Both the position numbers and the translations under genes were made by a program. From Eutypella sp. D-1 (Eukaryota; Ascomycota; Sordariomycetes; Xylariales; Diatrypaceae), in NCBI GenBank assembly GCA_023313575.1, contig JAJTTP010000018.1, positions 310,001-374,000 of the forward strand: a DNA stretch of 64,000 nucleotides, read 5' to 3'. A model generated the notes under the pieces. It was not told the origin of the DNA. It saw only the letters and a list, made by a program, of their open reading frames with translations, and did no database searches. Shown piece after piece: positions 33,041-46,300 of this stretch. Each line of letters begins with the position of its first letter. Positions within the stretch are counted from its first letter, which is position 1.

Positions 33041-34659
33041 TCGATCAGCTTAAGTGGATCTCTCCTGGTTGCCCTCCCACTCGTGGCATACTGGCGCCTC
33101 AGAGGCGTCTGTGATCGTTTGCTGCGCTTTTTCATTTCCATTCATCGCAAATGGACGATGTATCCAGATACCAGATTTTTCGATAGCCACGAAACAAATC
33201 CTGTTTTAATTACTTATATCAAGCCTGAAATCCATCATCTACGATGCCGAGTGTGCAGCAGCGCACTCTTCATGATCTGACGGTCTGGCGTTTGTTTCTT
33301 TTCGGAAATGGAGTTGGAGAAGAAGCATACCGAGGCGTTTCTTTTGGTTTGCTCTCGTTGTTCCCCGTTATAACGCCGACGATGTCGAAAACGAAATGTG
33401 ATCCCAATCGGGTTTTCCTCCTTCTATCGCATGGCGCCGTCGGCCGGGGCCCTTGTCGTTTCCTCCCTGTCTTGGGAATGTTTCTTGGGACTGAGACAGG
33501 GACTGGGGCATGTGCTCATGCTCTTGTCACTCGTTTCTTTTTTTTTTTCCGACACTCGTGCGCGTCTTGCTTTTATTCTCGTTCTTGTTCTGTCTAAGGC
33601 GTTGGAATATCAGGGTGTTTGGAGGAGCTGCTAATTAGACGCTAATCCTATGGTCGCGAGGCCACGACGTTCGATTGCGTGTGTGTGATCCTTTATAATA
33701 CGGGCAGGGCACTGCCATTATTCGGATCCGCCCTTCGCTTGGTCGTCGTTTGGTCTTGTTCTTGTTCGGCTTTTATAACCTTGTTTTTCGGGTTCCTTTT
33801 TTTCTTCTTTTCTTTTCTTTTCTTTCATCCCCTTGCGGGTTTTTCTTTACGGAGACGAGATAATTCCTTGTACGATGGGTGGATTTGCTCGTTATGTTTT
33901 TATGTCGGGCTCTTTTTAGATGATTCTATTAGATTTATTGAAGTGCGTTGTTTCTTGCTTCATTTCGATTTCTCGCTCGTGCAATCACGCCTCCCGGCAC
34001 CCTCCCTCCCCCGCCTGCTTTATTTCACATTTTGGTGTAGAAAGTTCCCGGATCCGTTTCCGATGTCACGCCACACCGCCACGGGTGTAACTTGTCTTCC
34101 AATGTCTTGTCCTCCGTGCCTTGGGTTCGGCACTTAGCCCCTCGGCGTGAAAATTTAGGAGGTGTGGAGGAGATTACTGTGCGCTTAAGGTTTTGACTAG
34201 ATAGGTGGAGATGAATACGACCATGTGTTGCGTTGCGTTGCGTTGCGCTGCTCGCATAAAAGGAGAAAGACCTCCCAGGCATGGCCGTCGTTGGCTTTGC
34301 TCCCTCTCGTTCATGAGTGGTTCAATATAGTTTCATGGGCTGGCTTATATTCACATCGACAAATTCTCATAGGCCCGCCGCTACGGTATAGGTCAGGGCA
34401 TCCGCCCCAAGCAAGGAGTTGACGGACTGTAAGTGAGTGACCTCACGAGTAGCATGATGCAAGATGGACATTGGATTTGGCGAGATTGTGCTTCGTACCT
34501 AGTAGTAGAGCAGTTGCCTACTTGTTGGTACCTTAGGCAGGTAGGTAGGTAGGTACGTAAGTACAGTATGGTAGCTACCCCTCCTGTCTTCGTAGCTTGT
34601 GCTTTCCGTGTTTGCCCATATAGGTGACAATAAAAAGCCGATTTCCTAACAATTAAAAG
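33041..34659. other. Intergenic between VCX1 and the tRNA gene
   Basis: Strongly T-rich 3' flank (33535-33550, 33780-33830), a (GTTGC)4 run at 34227-34246, and TAGGTAGGTAGGTAGG near 34536. Frames within it are simple-sequence artefacts. Confidence 0.55.
34227..34246. repeat. (GTTGC)4 minisatellite
   Basis: Four perfect pentanucleotide units. Confidence 0.9.
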
Positions 34660-34771
34660 GCCTGGGTGGTGTAGCGGTAGCACACTGAGTCATGCTGGGC
34701 AGCCATCCCTATTGGGGAGGTAATAAGTCCGAGGAATTCGAGAGAGCTTGGTTCGATTCCAAGCCCGGGCG
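34660..34771 (+). tRNA. tRNA gene, apparently interrupted; anticodon not assignable
   Basis: A 7-bp acceptor stem is present (GCCTGGG with CCCGGGC, one G-T pair, and discriminator G at 34771). The D arm GTGT/GCAC, with the internal A box TGGTGTAGCGG, and the T arm CTTGG-TTCGATT-CCAAG, with B box GGTTCGATTCC, are intact. A T-rich run follows at 34772-34781 as a Pol III terminator. The total is 112 nt, about 39 more than a standard tRNA, suggesting an intron after position 37. However, the expected 5' anticodon stem (CTGAG, 34685-34689) finds no perfect partner, and CATG at 34691-34694 does not sit in a normal loop. The anticodon is therefore left open; it could be a degenerate or unusual gene. 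Confidence 0.6.
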
Positions 34772-34942
34772 TTTCTTTTTTCCTCCCCCCCTTTTTATCT
34801 CTCCTTGTCTCGGCTTATCTCTTTTGTTTTATCAATTCTTTTTTACCACCGAGAGCGGAAACGTGCCAACCGACAGGGCAGTCGCAGTGGGAACATTTTT
34901 CATCCATGCCATCCATCGATCCTCTAACGTTGACGCGTCCCC

Positions 34943-37431
34943 TTATTCCTCGTTATCGCTCAAGTGCAGCAGGTCGTGGAAGTCGAATTCCGTCGACAGC
35001 TCCTCGGCCTGCACCAACATCCGGTCGGCGCCGTCCTCCGCCATGATCTCGTCGCCAGTGCCACCACGACATTCTGCATCTCCGACAATCAAGTTGTGAT
35101 CCGACGCCGACTCCGAAGCGGCCGCTGGTCCCGGTAGAACGTGCGACAAGCTCGCGACGTTGCGGGCGTCGTACCCCGCTTCTGCCGTGCTCAGGGACAC
35201 TGCACCACCGCCCCATGACGCAGATGGTGTCCCGAACGTGCTTGTCGTCGTACTCGCGATGCAGTTGCTCACCACCGACGTCTCGATCTCGTCGATGTCG
35301 AAGTACACGGTATGCGATAGCTCCGCCATGACTAGCTGTAAGGAAAATGATGTTAGCTCACTCTATATTCAAAAACTAAGACCCGGGGAAGGTCCTGGGG
35401 AGGAGGAGAAGGGGGGGGGGGGGGTTTGTTAGGGCCCTCTCCTCACGTACCTTCAAGACCTCCAAGCAACTGGAGGAGCAGTCATTAGCGCAGCGAAAAG
35501 CGGCGATGATGCGGATGCCCGTGGCGGCGCGCTGCCAGGCGCGACTGGGGCGCGAGGTCCCGTGGTGGGCGGCGATGAGGAAGATGAGGCACATGACGCA
35601 CAGGAAGACGGTGTAGACGGAGGGCCAGAGGCCGGCGAGGTCCAGCCGCGCCGCCGTTGCCTCCTGCGCCTGCACGATCGTCGACGACGCCAGCTTGATG
35701 CACGCCAGCGACGGGTACGATTGCGCCACCGATATCGTGCCCCCGCCGTCCGCCATCGTCCGCAGGTAGTGCAGGAACGGCCGGAATAGTATCATGTGCC
35801 CGAAGTTGTACGTCATCTCGAGGTCGTGCTTGATGCTATTTTTGAGGTGATCAGCTTCATCACAACGTCGTATGTAGCCAGGAAATTCCTGGTCTTGCTT
35901 GATTCCGCTGTACTTACATTCTATGCTCCTTGCTCTGCCCAAGACTGGCCAGCAGTCCTGACGCCTCCACCTTCCAGCAATGGAACTCGTTCTGCACCTC
36001 CTCGAAATGCCTCACGTCGACGTACGCGGGGTTGCTGTACCTGTACACGTGCTTGGACAGCGGGATGGCCAGCAGGCAGGCGTGTCGCAGGGCCGCCGCC
36101 GACACTAGGTCCTGCTCGGCTTCTGCCTCGGAGGCCAAGCGCGCGAGAAGCGCCGGCGGCACCGCGTCCCTATGGAGGAATGGCGGTAGGTCGAGAACTA
36201 GGCTCGCGAACAGGTCCAGCCTCATCACTGTAGCCAGGAGGCGTATCCTTGATACGCGCCCCGCCGGTGTGGTGCCGAGGGGGTCGCTTCCCAGCGTGTG
36301 CAGCCCCAGCCGAAGGACAGATGAGCAGGCTGTCCCGATTAGTGAATGCGCTGCGGTTATCCTAGAGGTCGACACGAGGAAAACCACGGCACAGACAAGG
36401 GTCTGCAGGGACGTAATGTCGTTTACTTCTAATGGCTTTAACAAGGCTACACCCATGTGGAAGTGGTCTGTTGCGCGATGCATGGTATCGCGACACCCTT
36501 CTCCGCGATGTTTTGAAGGGTCGAACAGGTAGCCTAGAGCGAGTATCATGTGAAGAAGCGGTACGTGTTTATCAGTAGAAGCAGACAGGGTTCCACGAAC
36601 CACGTCCTTTACGTGATGCTCTGATAAAAAGCAGAGCATCGGGTGGCTTTTAGAGAGCACGGCATCTACTAATGCAAGGACGTCGTCATGCGACGGGAAG
36701 AATGCCGCAAGGCTCGATTGAACATTTTGTGGCGGCGGGGACAGGGGGAGGCTGAAGAGATTCGAGACCACGAGAAGCCTCTTCTCCGGCGGCACCGTCG
36801 AGCCCTGCTGAAATAGTTCGAGAGTGCGGAGAATGAAGGAAAACTCCGAATACGCGCCGTAGAAGCACGTGCCTCCCGGCCCGGCATCTACGAATCGGTC
36901 CCGACCGGCCAGCATGTTACTGAGCGCGGCTTGTCTCGAGCCGCCATGATCGCGGGGAGAAGCGGAAGACGGCGACAGCGGCTGATCCTCGGGTAAAGTA
37001 AAGTCAAGAAGGCGCACGCATTTGTCTAGATCTAGGCCTGGAATCTCAGGGGCTTTCTTCTGCACCTCTTGTAGCCAGGATCGGGCCAGCCGAAGGTGAT
37101 CCTGAAGGTTACGGATCCTCAAAGTTGGAGGCGGTACTGGTCTCCGGAAGTGATATGTACATTCTTTGCAAAGAAATCTATTAATATCAATCTTGATCTC
37201 AATTCCATAGTCCACAAAGAAGGCGCATGTTTTTCACTTACCTAGACCAGAGTTCCGACAAGGACCACAGGGATCTACGCTATCACACGCCCTCTTTCGC
37301 AGCCGACATTCGTCGCAAGCATGAGGTGAGCGACGATGGGGTTTCTTCTTAGGCAAAGGGCGGCTTTTTGGAGGCCCTAGACGGGTGCCGAATGCTGGGG
37401 GCGCCTCTCCAGCACGGGAAGTCGTGGGCAT
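34943..37431 (-). CDS. Zn(II)2Cys6 fungal transcription factor
   Basis: Minus-strand exons are 37431-37242, 37163-35918, 35835-35451 and 35335-34943, giving 737 residues. The N-terminal binuclear zinc cluster is C39-x2-C42-x6-C49-x5-C55-x2-C58-x6-C65. The last cysteine is reached only when intron 1 (GTAAGT...CAAAG) is removed. A basic stretch (PKSRPLPKKKPHRR) precedes it. The middle region (LLHMILALGYLFDP, TDHFHMGVALL, LVCAVVFLVSTSR, GLHTLGSDPLG) resembles the fungal-specific regulatory domain of such factors. The C-terminus is acidic (FDFHDLLHLSDNEE) and may activate transcription. The third intron holds a 14-base C run on this strand. It is transcribed away from the ENA ATPase gene with a shared 0.9-kb upstream region, so co-regulation is possible. 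Target genes are unknown. Confidence 0.9.
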
Positions 37432-38339
37432 GCTCTCACATACACAAGGGGGTGGACGGTATTAGTTGCGAGACAATCATGTAGAAACCGTGTGTGGCAA
37501 GTACACACGTGAGCCGGATAATTCGGAAACCACGGTCGCAGGCGCATTCCACGGGTATGCGATGCTACACCGATTACCGGGACTTCGCTTTGTTTGCGGA
37601 TGGTTCTGTGTAACTCGAGACATGATGGTAAAACTGTGTTGTCATGACATGACATAGCGTGCGCCGCCCGCAACGGCATCGGAAGTATTTTGGTATTGAG
37701 GCACAGAAGTTTATATGAAGAGACAGTGTCTGACTGGGTGGGGACGAGCGGACCGCAACCATCCCTGTTGATCCGCGAGTCAAATCGCTCGGTTCCAAGG
37801 CGCCCCATAAATCATGGCCGGAAGAAGGAGAATAGAAGATTCTTGGCTTCATCCTCGCAACCAATCAACGTCTTCCGGCAAGACGGAGATGGTATGGGGC
37901 TCTTATTGGGGACTTCAGTAACATCTCGCAGTCGCACTTAGATAACGAACAGACGCGTGAGAAAAAGAATGTTGCACATATGATTCGATAATAGGCGTGG
38001 GATAGGCGGCGAGAACTGCGTCTAGCACACTTCCTACGCCCGTGCCAAGTCTTATGTTCTGTTCGCGATCGTGAGTTCTTCGTCGCTAGTTCCACTTCTT
38101 CATCGTCTGTGGTCCATAGTTAGTCATATCCCTTGCACAGTTTGCATCCGAAAAGCGTCATCCCAACGACATGGCCAACGATACCGGTGACAGAAACACT
38201 TGGCGTGAAATATTTGTTCAGTACAAGTATAGACGGCGTCTGGGCGCTTTGAAATTCTCGCCGTGCTGATTCTCTTCCTTTCCTCATCCCCTACGGAGTT
38301 ACCCCTTTTCTTCCTAGGACGACTGATCGAAAGGTCAAA
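37432..38339. promoter_or_regulatory. Shared divergent promoter of the Zn cluster factor and the ENA ATPase
   Basis: A 908-bp spacer between two divergent start codons. It contains three GCCAAG cores, the 5'-GCCARG-3' site bound by PacC/Rim101 pH regulators: minus strand at 37842-37847, plus strand at 38044-38049, minus strand at 38199-38204. About one would be expected by chance in this length on both strands, so the excess is modest. ENA ATPases are known to respond to alkaline pH and salt. Confidence 0.45.
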
Positions 38340-41300
38340 ATGGAGAATCACGTCTCAGGGCAGAGTAACAAGGCCCTCTCAAAGCCGGCACACGCGCTTG
38401 ATAGGGATGATTCAGCCAGGCAACTCGAAGCCGACATTGAAAATGGCCTTACCACGGTGGCCGCAAAGCAGAGACTCGAGCAATATGGGCGGAACGAACT
38501 CGACGACGGTCCAGGTATTCAGCCGGTAAAGATTCTGATCAGACAGGTTGCCAATGCCATGATGTTGGTCCTAATTCTGGCCATGGCCGTCTCGTTTGGA
38601 ATCAAGTCTTGGATCGAGGGAGGTGTCGTGTGCGCCATCATCGTACTGAACATCGTAGTCGGCTTCCTCCAGGAATTCCAGGCGGAGAAGACGATGGACT
38701 CCTTGCGATCGCTGTCCTCGCCCACCGCAAACGTCGTCAGGGACGGGAGCACCATCAATATTCCCACCGCCGAGCTCGTCATCGGCGATCTTGTAGAGCT
38801 CAAGGTCGGCGATACTGTGCCTGCGGATCTCAGGTATGTTTTCACCCAACACCCGTGCCGTGCCTCTTCCCGCTTCGCGTTCATAACGTGACCACCACGA
38901 ACTTCAATTTCTAAGAATCTCTTTGTTTAGGATCATCGAGAGTATCAACTTCGAAACGGACGAGGCCCTTCTCACCGGCGAATCTTTACCTGTTGCTAAG
39001 GATGAAGAGGCTGTATTTGACGAAGACACAGGCCCCGGCGATCGCTTAAACGTAGCTTTTAGCTCCTCCAATGTTACCAAGGGTCGGGCTAGGGGCATCG
39101 TGTATGCAACCGGCATGTACACTGTACGTAATCCCGCGCTGAGAGAGAACAGACTTCTCCAACTTCCCTACGTGAAAGGAACGGTAGATCTGACCCAATT
39201 ATTTGCAAATAGGAAATCGGTTCGATCGCTGCTGCGCTCCGACAGAAGGATTCGAAAAGGCGACCGGTCAAAAGAAGAGAAGACGGAACAGCGCCTGTTC
39301 ACCGGCACGTGCAGGCCTGGTCTCTCACAGCGAGCGACGCCGTGGGTCGGTTCCTTGGCGTCAACGTCGGCACGCCGCTTCAGAAGAAGCTGTCACGGTT
39401 GGCTATCCTCCTATTCGGCATCGCGGTCGTATGTGCCATTATTGTGCTCGGCGCCAACGAGTTCTCCGACAAGCCCCAGGTCATCATCTACGCGGTCGCG
39501 ACGGGCCTCTCTATGATCCCCGCCTCGCTCATCGTGGTGCTAACTATCACCATGGCAGTGGGCACAAAGCGGATGGTCCAGCGACATGTCATCGTACGCA
39601 ACCTCAAGTCGCTGGAGGCTCTCGGCGGCGTCACCGACATCTGCTCCGACAAGACGGGTACCTTGACACAGGGCCGTATGGTCGCAAAAAGGTGCTGGGT
39701 CCCCACGCAGGGGACCTACTCTGTTGGGAGTTCCAACGAGCCATTCAACCCGACCCTTGGCGAGCTGAGGTTCACCGAAGCGTCGCCGTCCGCGCGAGAT
39801 GCCAATGACGAGGACGACGATGGGGAGGTGAAGCCGTCCTCGGAGCTCTTGGAGAACAACGGCGAGCTCGTCGATCTACTCATGGTGGCGTCGCTGGCAA
39901 ATCTCGCACGCGTGCACCGGAACCAGGAAGGCGAGTGGACGGCGCTGGGTGACCCGACTGAGATAGCCATGCAGGTGTTTGCCTCTCGCTTCGGGTACAA
40001 CCGGCGGGAATTTCTGGACTCGCACGCGCCCAAGCTCAAGCAGGTGGCTGAATACGGGTTCGACTCGGACGTCAAGCGGATGTCTGTCATTATGGAGGAC
40101 CTCGGAACCGGGCAGCAGACGGTGTACTGTAAGGGCGCGGTGGAACGCTTGCTGGACTCATGCACGCACATTAAGTGGAATGGTCCCGGTGAAGTTGTCG
40201 AGATGAATAACTCCATAAGGCAAGAGATCCTTGCCAACATGGAGGTCCTCGCAGGACAGGGGCTGCGCGTGCTTGCCTTGGCCAGTCGCCCGTACGACCC
40301 GCACAATGGGCGCCGGGCCTCCCGGGATGGGCCGCCCTTGCGCGACGAGGTCGAGCGTGACCTGCTATTCCACGGTCTCATCGGGCTGTACGATCCTCCG
40401 CGTCCTGAGTCTGCTGACGCGGTCCGGCATTGCCACCGTGCCGGGATCAAAGTGCACATGCTAACGGGGGACCACCCCGGGACGGCCCGAGCTATCGCCG
40501 CGCAGGTGGGAATCCTACCGGCGCTGGGGTCGCGGGACGCGCGGGAGGTCTCACAGCAGGCGGCTGAGAGCATGGTCATGACGGCCAAGGAGTTCGACGG
40601 GCTAAGCGACGAGGAGCTAGACCGGTTACCGGCACTGCCACTAGTGATCGCGCGGTGCGCGCCGGGGACCAAGGTGCGGATGATCGAGGCGTTACGGCGG
40701 CGAGGCGCGTTCATGGCGATGACGGGGGATGGGGTGAACGACTCGCCATCGCTCAAAATCGCCGACGTCGGCATCGCTATGGGACAAAACGGGTCCGACG
40801 TTGCCAAAGACGCGTCGGACATCGTGCTTACCGACGACAACTTTGCATCGATCCTTAGTGCCATCGAGGAGGGCCGACGCATGTTTGACAACATCCAGAA
40901 GTTCATCCTCCATCTGCTGGCTGAAAACATTGCGCAGGCCTGCACCCTCCTGATCGGCCTCGTCTTCAAGGACCGCACCGGCATCTCCGTCTTCCCCCTG
41001 GCCCCCGTGCAGATTATGTGGGTCATTATGATCACGTCAGGTATGCCCGATATGGGTCTGGGGCTGGAGATCGCGGCACCGGACATCCTGGAGCGGCCGC
41101 CCGTGTCTCTTAAGGCTGGCGTGTTCACGTGGGAGGTATGCTTCGACATGCTAGCGTACGGTGTGTGGATGTCGGCGCTGTGCCTGGCCTCGTTCCTGCT
41201 AGTGGTGTACGGGTTCGGCGACGGGGAGCTCGGCGAGAACTGCAACGAAACTTATTCGGAGTCCTGTGAGACCGTGTTCCGGGCGCGCGCGACCACCTTC

Positions 41301-41729
41301 GTCAGCCTTACCTGGTTTGCACTCTTCCTCGCTTGGGAGATGGTTAACACGCGACGGAGCTTCTTCCGCATGCAGCCTGGGAGCAAGCGGTACTTCACGC
41401 AGTGGGCGCACGACGTGTGGCGTAATCAGTTCCTGTTCTGGGCCATCGTCGCCGGCTTCGTCACCATCTTCCCTACCATATACATTCCCGTGCTGAACCA
41501 CCAGGTCTTCAAGCACGCGCCCATCTCCTGGGAATGGGGTGTTGTCTTCGTCGAGGCCGTCATCTTCTTCCTCGGCTGTGAGGCCTGGAAGTGGGCCAAG
41601 CGCATCTTCTTCCGCCGCCGCGCCAGCAAAATGGGATTCACCCCTGACGACCTGGAGAGATTGGCCTTCTCTGATTTTACGACGGAGGAGCGCAGAACCG
41701 ACGAGACAATGGACGAGAAGAAGCGATGA
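38340..41729 (+). CDS. ENA1: ENA-type Na+/Li+ (K+) efflux P-type ATPase
   Basis: Exons are 38340-38833, 38931-39123 and 39213-41729, giving 1067 residues. This plasma-membrane P-type IID pump extrudes Na+, Li+ or K+ using ATP. Landmarks are an N-terminal cytosolic region, TGES at 180-183 (actuator phosphatase motif), and the IPASLIVVLTITMAVG transmembrane segment typical of ENA pumps. Others are the phosphorylated aspartate D375 in SDKTGTLT, KGAVERLL in the nucleotide domain, MLTGDHPGTA, and TGDGVND at about 733, followed by the C-terminal hydrophobic helices. Both introns must be removed: reading through intron 1 adds YVFTQHPC and a stop, and reading through intron 2 loses EIGSIAAALRQ. Length is close to yeast ENA (about 1090). 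The C-terminus is charged (TTEERRTDETMDEKKR). Confidence 0.95.
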
Positions 41730-43375
41730 CATGGGCTATGGATCGTGAGCCCCCTGGGCAATCATCTTCATTTACATATTAAAAGTTGATAGATACCCCT
41801 TTCCCATGCTGAATAGGCATGATGTATTCCATACGCACTTAAATTGGCGTATGCTTCTACAGATAGGCTAGATGAATAAAATAGTGTATTGAGTGTATGC
41901 ATCCCAACACAATTATCCGTTGCTCGCCTGAAACCTTAAGACATGACTTGATCCCCTTCCTCGTAGTAAATCATAAAAGAGACTGCTTTACGAGTATGTG
42001 ACTGGACAGATAATGCAGTAGTTAATCGACACTTGAACATATAAAAGACCTCAAGAGATCCAAAGCCATCTCTGGTCAACGGCTGGCGCTTGTAAATCCT
42101 CCACCAACCCACACAAGTACATGTAACCCAAATATTTATCTTCCTTCATACACCGACGATCTCTTTCTCCAATGCATTCTATTTCCACCTCCTTGTCCCA
42201 TACTAAGTACCTAACCGCGAAACAAAGTTCACACGCTCATAATTTGTGGGTGTAAACTATGGTAAAGTAGCTACATCGTGATATTAGCCGCGTCTGACGA
42301 CATTCGTGGACATGATGTCACCACACGGTACAATGGCGAAAAGTCCTGTCTATAAAGGACATGGTTTCCGATGCGGTCTTCAATCTGTGCGTGGGCTCAC
42401 ATCTCATGGCTTTTGCCCCTTAAGGTCATAATGCGGAAAGTGCCTTGTAGCAGCCAAATATGCGGAAGCAGACATGGATCGATTATCTTGAGATCAGTTG
42501 AATTCTCTCTATATGATCGCCGGCGTCTATCATGAAAACACAACCGCTATGCCATACCTTCCATTCCATGCCATGCCGATGATGCCCCTGGTATCAAATG
42601 AAATCAAATCCATCGAAAGCCGTGCGGTTCCCCCTTAAACTCACTGTGCGTCAAATGGGCGGAGGTCTTTTGGGAAAGAGACGAAGGGTCGTGGCGAAGG
42701 GATGAGACCAACTCCAAACGGAAGGGCCATAACACATGGGTTACAGTCCCACCGAGTACGCCCTACACTCCCAGTCCCGCTATTCGTTCCTCAGTTCCAA
42801 GTCTGCGCACAATCCATCCATCCGTCCATCCTTCCTGTCCCCCGCAAAAAAAGAAAATTCCCTTTCCTTTCCCGAGACCATCAGGTCAAAGAAACCGACC
42901 AAATCCAGAGATATCCTCGCCGTTGAATACCACCGTCTATTGAACGGGTATCTTCAGAAATGGCTGCTAAAAAAGAAACCCGAAGATGACCGAAAAGAAA
43001 AAAACGGAATCGTAAATCAAAATCGTAAAAAAGAAGCAGATGAAGAGGAATGAAAGAACATAAAACATGCAAAAGTTATGCAGGGGGTATCACGACTAGA
43101 AATGGGCTTTTTTTCTTCTTTTCTTTTTCTTTTGCTCTCATCTCCTCGGCTGTTCACTTGGAAGAGGAATGGTTATTTTCTAACGGAACATTGCCTAGGC
43201 CATGGTAGGCCATTTAAAGTGTCGTCGCGTCGTGTCATCATCGCTCGTTTGGTGATGGTACAAGTTTACAATGGTGGCGTGCAGCTGGACGCCAATTTCG
43301 TTTTATATGTGGTGCCTTTGCCTCTCAGGCTAGGAGTTGCGCTTAAGGTTGAGAAGAAGGTTTATCCGAACCGGC
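41730..43375. other. Intergenic between convergent ENA and FNIP-like genes
   Basis: No gene supported. It holds both 3' regions; the frame at 42736-43053 is lysine-rich simple sequence (A-rich run 42960-43040). Confidence 0.5.
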
Positions 43376-46300
43376 TTAGACATCAGCCGCTTCGACGTTG
43401 TCTAACCAGACTCGGACGGCCGTCCTCAGGGCGCTCTCTTTCTCGCGGTTGGCCTGGTGTGTATTGATGGTTTCGCCGCGCTGCGAGTCCCTCTCCCGTT
43501 GCTGGACGACCTCGTGAACTATGTTTTCGAGGGCGGAGAGGATTACGGTCTTGCACTCTATGCGGGGAACCTCGCGGGGGTCGAACTGGGCACTCGCGCG
43601 GGGCGGCGGCAGTGACGGATCGCGCGGGGACGGCGCTTCGGAGACTTCGCTGCCGCGCCGCTCTTCCGCTCTCCGCTTACTAACGGAGCGCGAGGAGGCG
43701 GCGGACGCATCCTTGCTCGCGTCCCTGCTATGGGCGATGACCCGCTCTACCGCGTCGATGAGGGCCTCGTCCAGCGTCACCAGGTCTTCTTCCTCCACTT
43801 TGTCCTCGATCGGCTGCTCGTACGGCGACAGGGCCGGCGTCATGTACGATCCCGCGACCGGCACGTAACCACTGCTTCGGTCAGCGGGGACCTTGGGCTT
43901 CACGAGGCGGCGGTAGCGTAATCTCTTGATGGTGAAATTGGTAGTGTCCGCGACAATCGCGGTGCTCACGTCAACCCACCGCTCGGAGGGCCACTCGACA
44001 GGTAAGGTGTTCGCCTGCAAGGTAGGTGTAGGTTCGGCTTTGAGCGCCTCTTTCACTTGGCTGAAAAGATCGGCTTGTGGCGGGATTGCCTGCAGGGTGA
44101 AGTCGGGATGGAACCTCTGCAGCCAGCCGGCTACGTTCTGCGGAACATCTCCGTCTATGGTCACTCTCGAAAACGGCTCGAAGCTGTCTAGTCCACTACC
44201 CATCCCAGGGGTTGAGAGGTAGCCGCTGCTAGATGGGGAGCTGACCGCCGTCTCGAAGGATGTCAGATAGTCAGGAAAAGGTACGTCGACATCAATCACC
44301 CCATCGTCGTTATTGATGGAGGTCTTCACGGGCGATTCAAAGGCCCCCCGCGGATCTGGCGTCCTCGATTTCGGCTCCAACTGCTCCATGAACCCACTTG
44401 CCTCCGATCTCTTCGGGGTATCGGGCTCCACTATTGACCCCGCTTGCCTCTGGGGTCGGCTACGCAACCCGGGGTCCATCGACTCAGCCTCCTGGACCAT
44501 TTCCGCGAGCCTATCTTTCTTCACAGCCGAAGTCTTAATCGGCGACCCTAGCGGGCTGTCCTGGCTTATAGGAAACTCGAAGGGCTGCGATGTACTTGAT
44601 GTCGACTCCCGTCGCTTGTTGCTCCACAGGCCACTAATTACACTTCCCCATCGAGAGCTCTGGCTCCGTGTGCTTGTATGACTTATGCGACTGCTTTCGC
44701 CCCTTGTAAGGGTTCGCTTCAGGTCGTCGGCAGCCGTACTTCCGCTACTGTCGGGCCTGGTGCCGCGGCGAATGCTCGATCGACGTGTCGTCGAGAAATG
44801 GGGGACGGCTGAGTCTGGTGTGATGGTATTGGCGGTTGCGGCGCTACTCTTTCGGGTGATCAGGTCATTGCCGGCAATTGGCAAGTTCTGTGGCTTTGTC
44901 ATGAGGGAGACCTCGGATGGCCGCCTATCGCGCTGTCCGTCAATGCTTAAATGTGCCAGTTGAGCAGGAACACCATTAGCTGATCTCGTCGTAGCCTGTG
45001 ACTGAATGCTATAACTACGCGTATGTGATACGCCTCGTCCTCCCGTTCGTCGGTTGATCTTCCTACGTAAAGACTCCTCCTTGAGAACAGGGACGATGTA
45101 GGACGGTGGCGAGTGACCAAAGGCAGCGAAAGATGCCGAGGTGGCGGGGCGAACTGGCCGCACGGCTGGCAACTGCAGGTTCGCCGGGAGGAACGCAGCG
45201 AGCAAGAATATCAACCTCCTGGCAGCCATCTTGTCTTTAGCGACAATAATTGTGCGAGAAGGCAAGGAGTTATCCTCGTCTTCATTCTTCCCTCTCTGCT
45301 GCTGATAATGTCGTTGTCTATACCAGGTGGGGCTCAACGCCTGAAGCCACTCCTGATGGGTGGCTAGAAACCCAGTTAGGAGGTTGAAGAAGAAAAAGCC
45401 TTGTTCCTTGCCACCTGCCCACTTTGCCACCCATCTTGCTTCTTCCCTCCAAGGACCCCAACGCCCCTGTCCCGTCACGACTCTGGTCGCCCTAAGACCG
45501 GAGACGATTCTTATCCGTGCGCTGTCGACTTCGTGATTTATCCGCTGCTCGTTCATGAGGCAGTTCGGTGGGAGCGTTACAAGTTTCGCGTTAGTCTTAG
45601 GTGGTTTCATCTGCGAAGAATCCGAGCCGCGCCTGCTGCTCATGGACGCGCTTCGAGCAATCTGGGCTGTAGGAATAGGGGGATATGGGTCCGCCGTTGC
45701 CATGTCCATCTGCTTTAGCATGGGGAACAAAGTCGAAGCCACCGCACACTGGAGTTGGGTGAGAGATCTCATGACCACGTCCCAATGCTGCGTTATCGCG
45801 TCCATTCGATCTTCAACTTCATTGCTATAGGAAGATTCCAAGGGGTCGTAGCCAAGCCCGGAATTAACCATGGTCCAGCCAGATCGCCGCGCCGAGCCGA
45901 ATGAGGAGGGGAACGCATCTTGCTGATCGTTATATGAACTGGATCCGCGAAATACGGCCTTCGGGGCAGTTCCGCCTGCATTAGATGGACTCGTAGGAAG
46001 CTGCAGCACCAAGGCTACAGCATACATCGGTGTCCTCTTTTGCTTAGGAAGCGGTTTCCTTTTCTTCGACTTGTCGTCCAGGGAATAGGGAAATGGAAAC
46101 CCACTCCCATCTTCCGAGATCGGCGTGTCAAGATCGTCGTTAGGTAGGTTGACGGGGAAGAGCCGGGTCACGAGTATCTTTTTATGCTCTACCTGTCGAG
46201 TAGGGGTGGCTGTCGATGAGACTGTCGGGTTTCCTGAGCCTGAGGTGTAAGATTGTGCCAGTCGGCTTGTCCTAGCACTCGACCTTCCCATGGAGCCTCG

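Noticed and set aside
39716..41245. 509-codon minus-strand frame inside the ENA gene
   Set aside because: Long antisense frame caused by codon bias; the plus strand is an unambiguous P-type ATPase.
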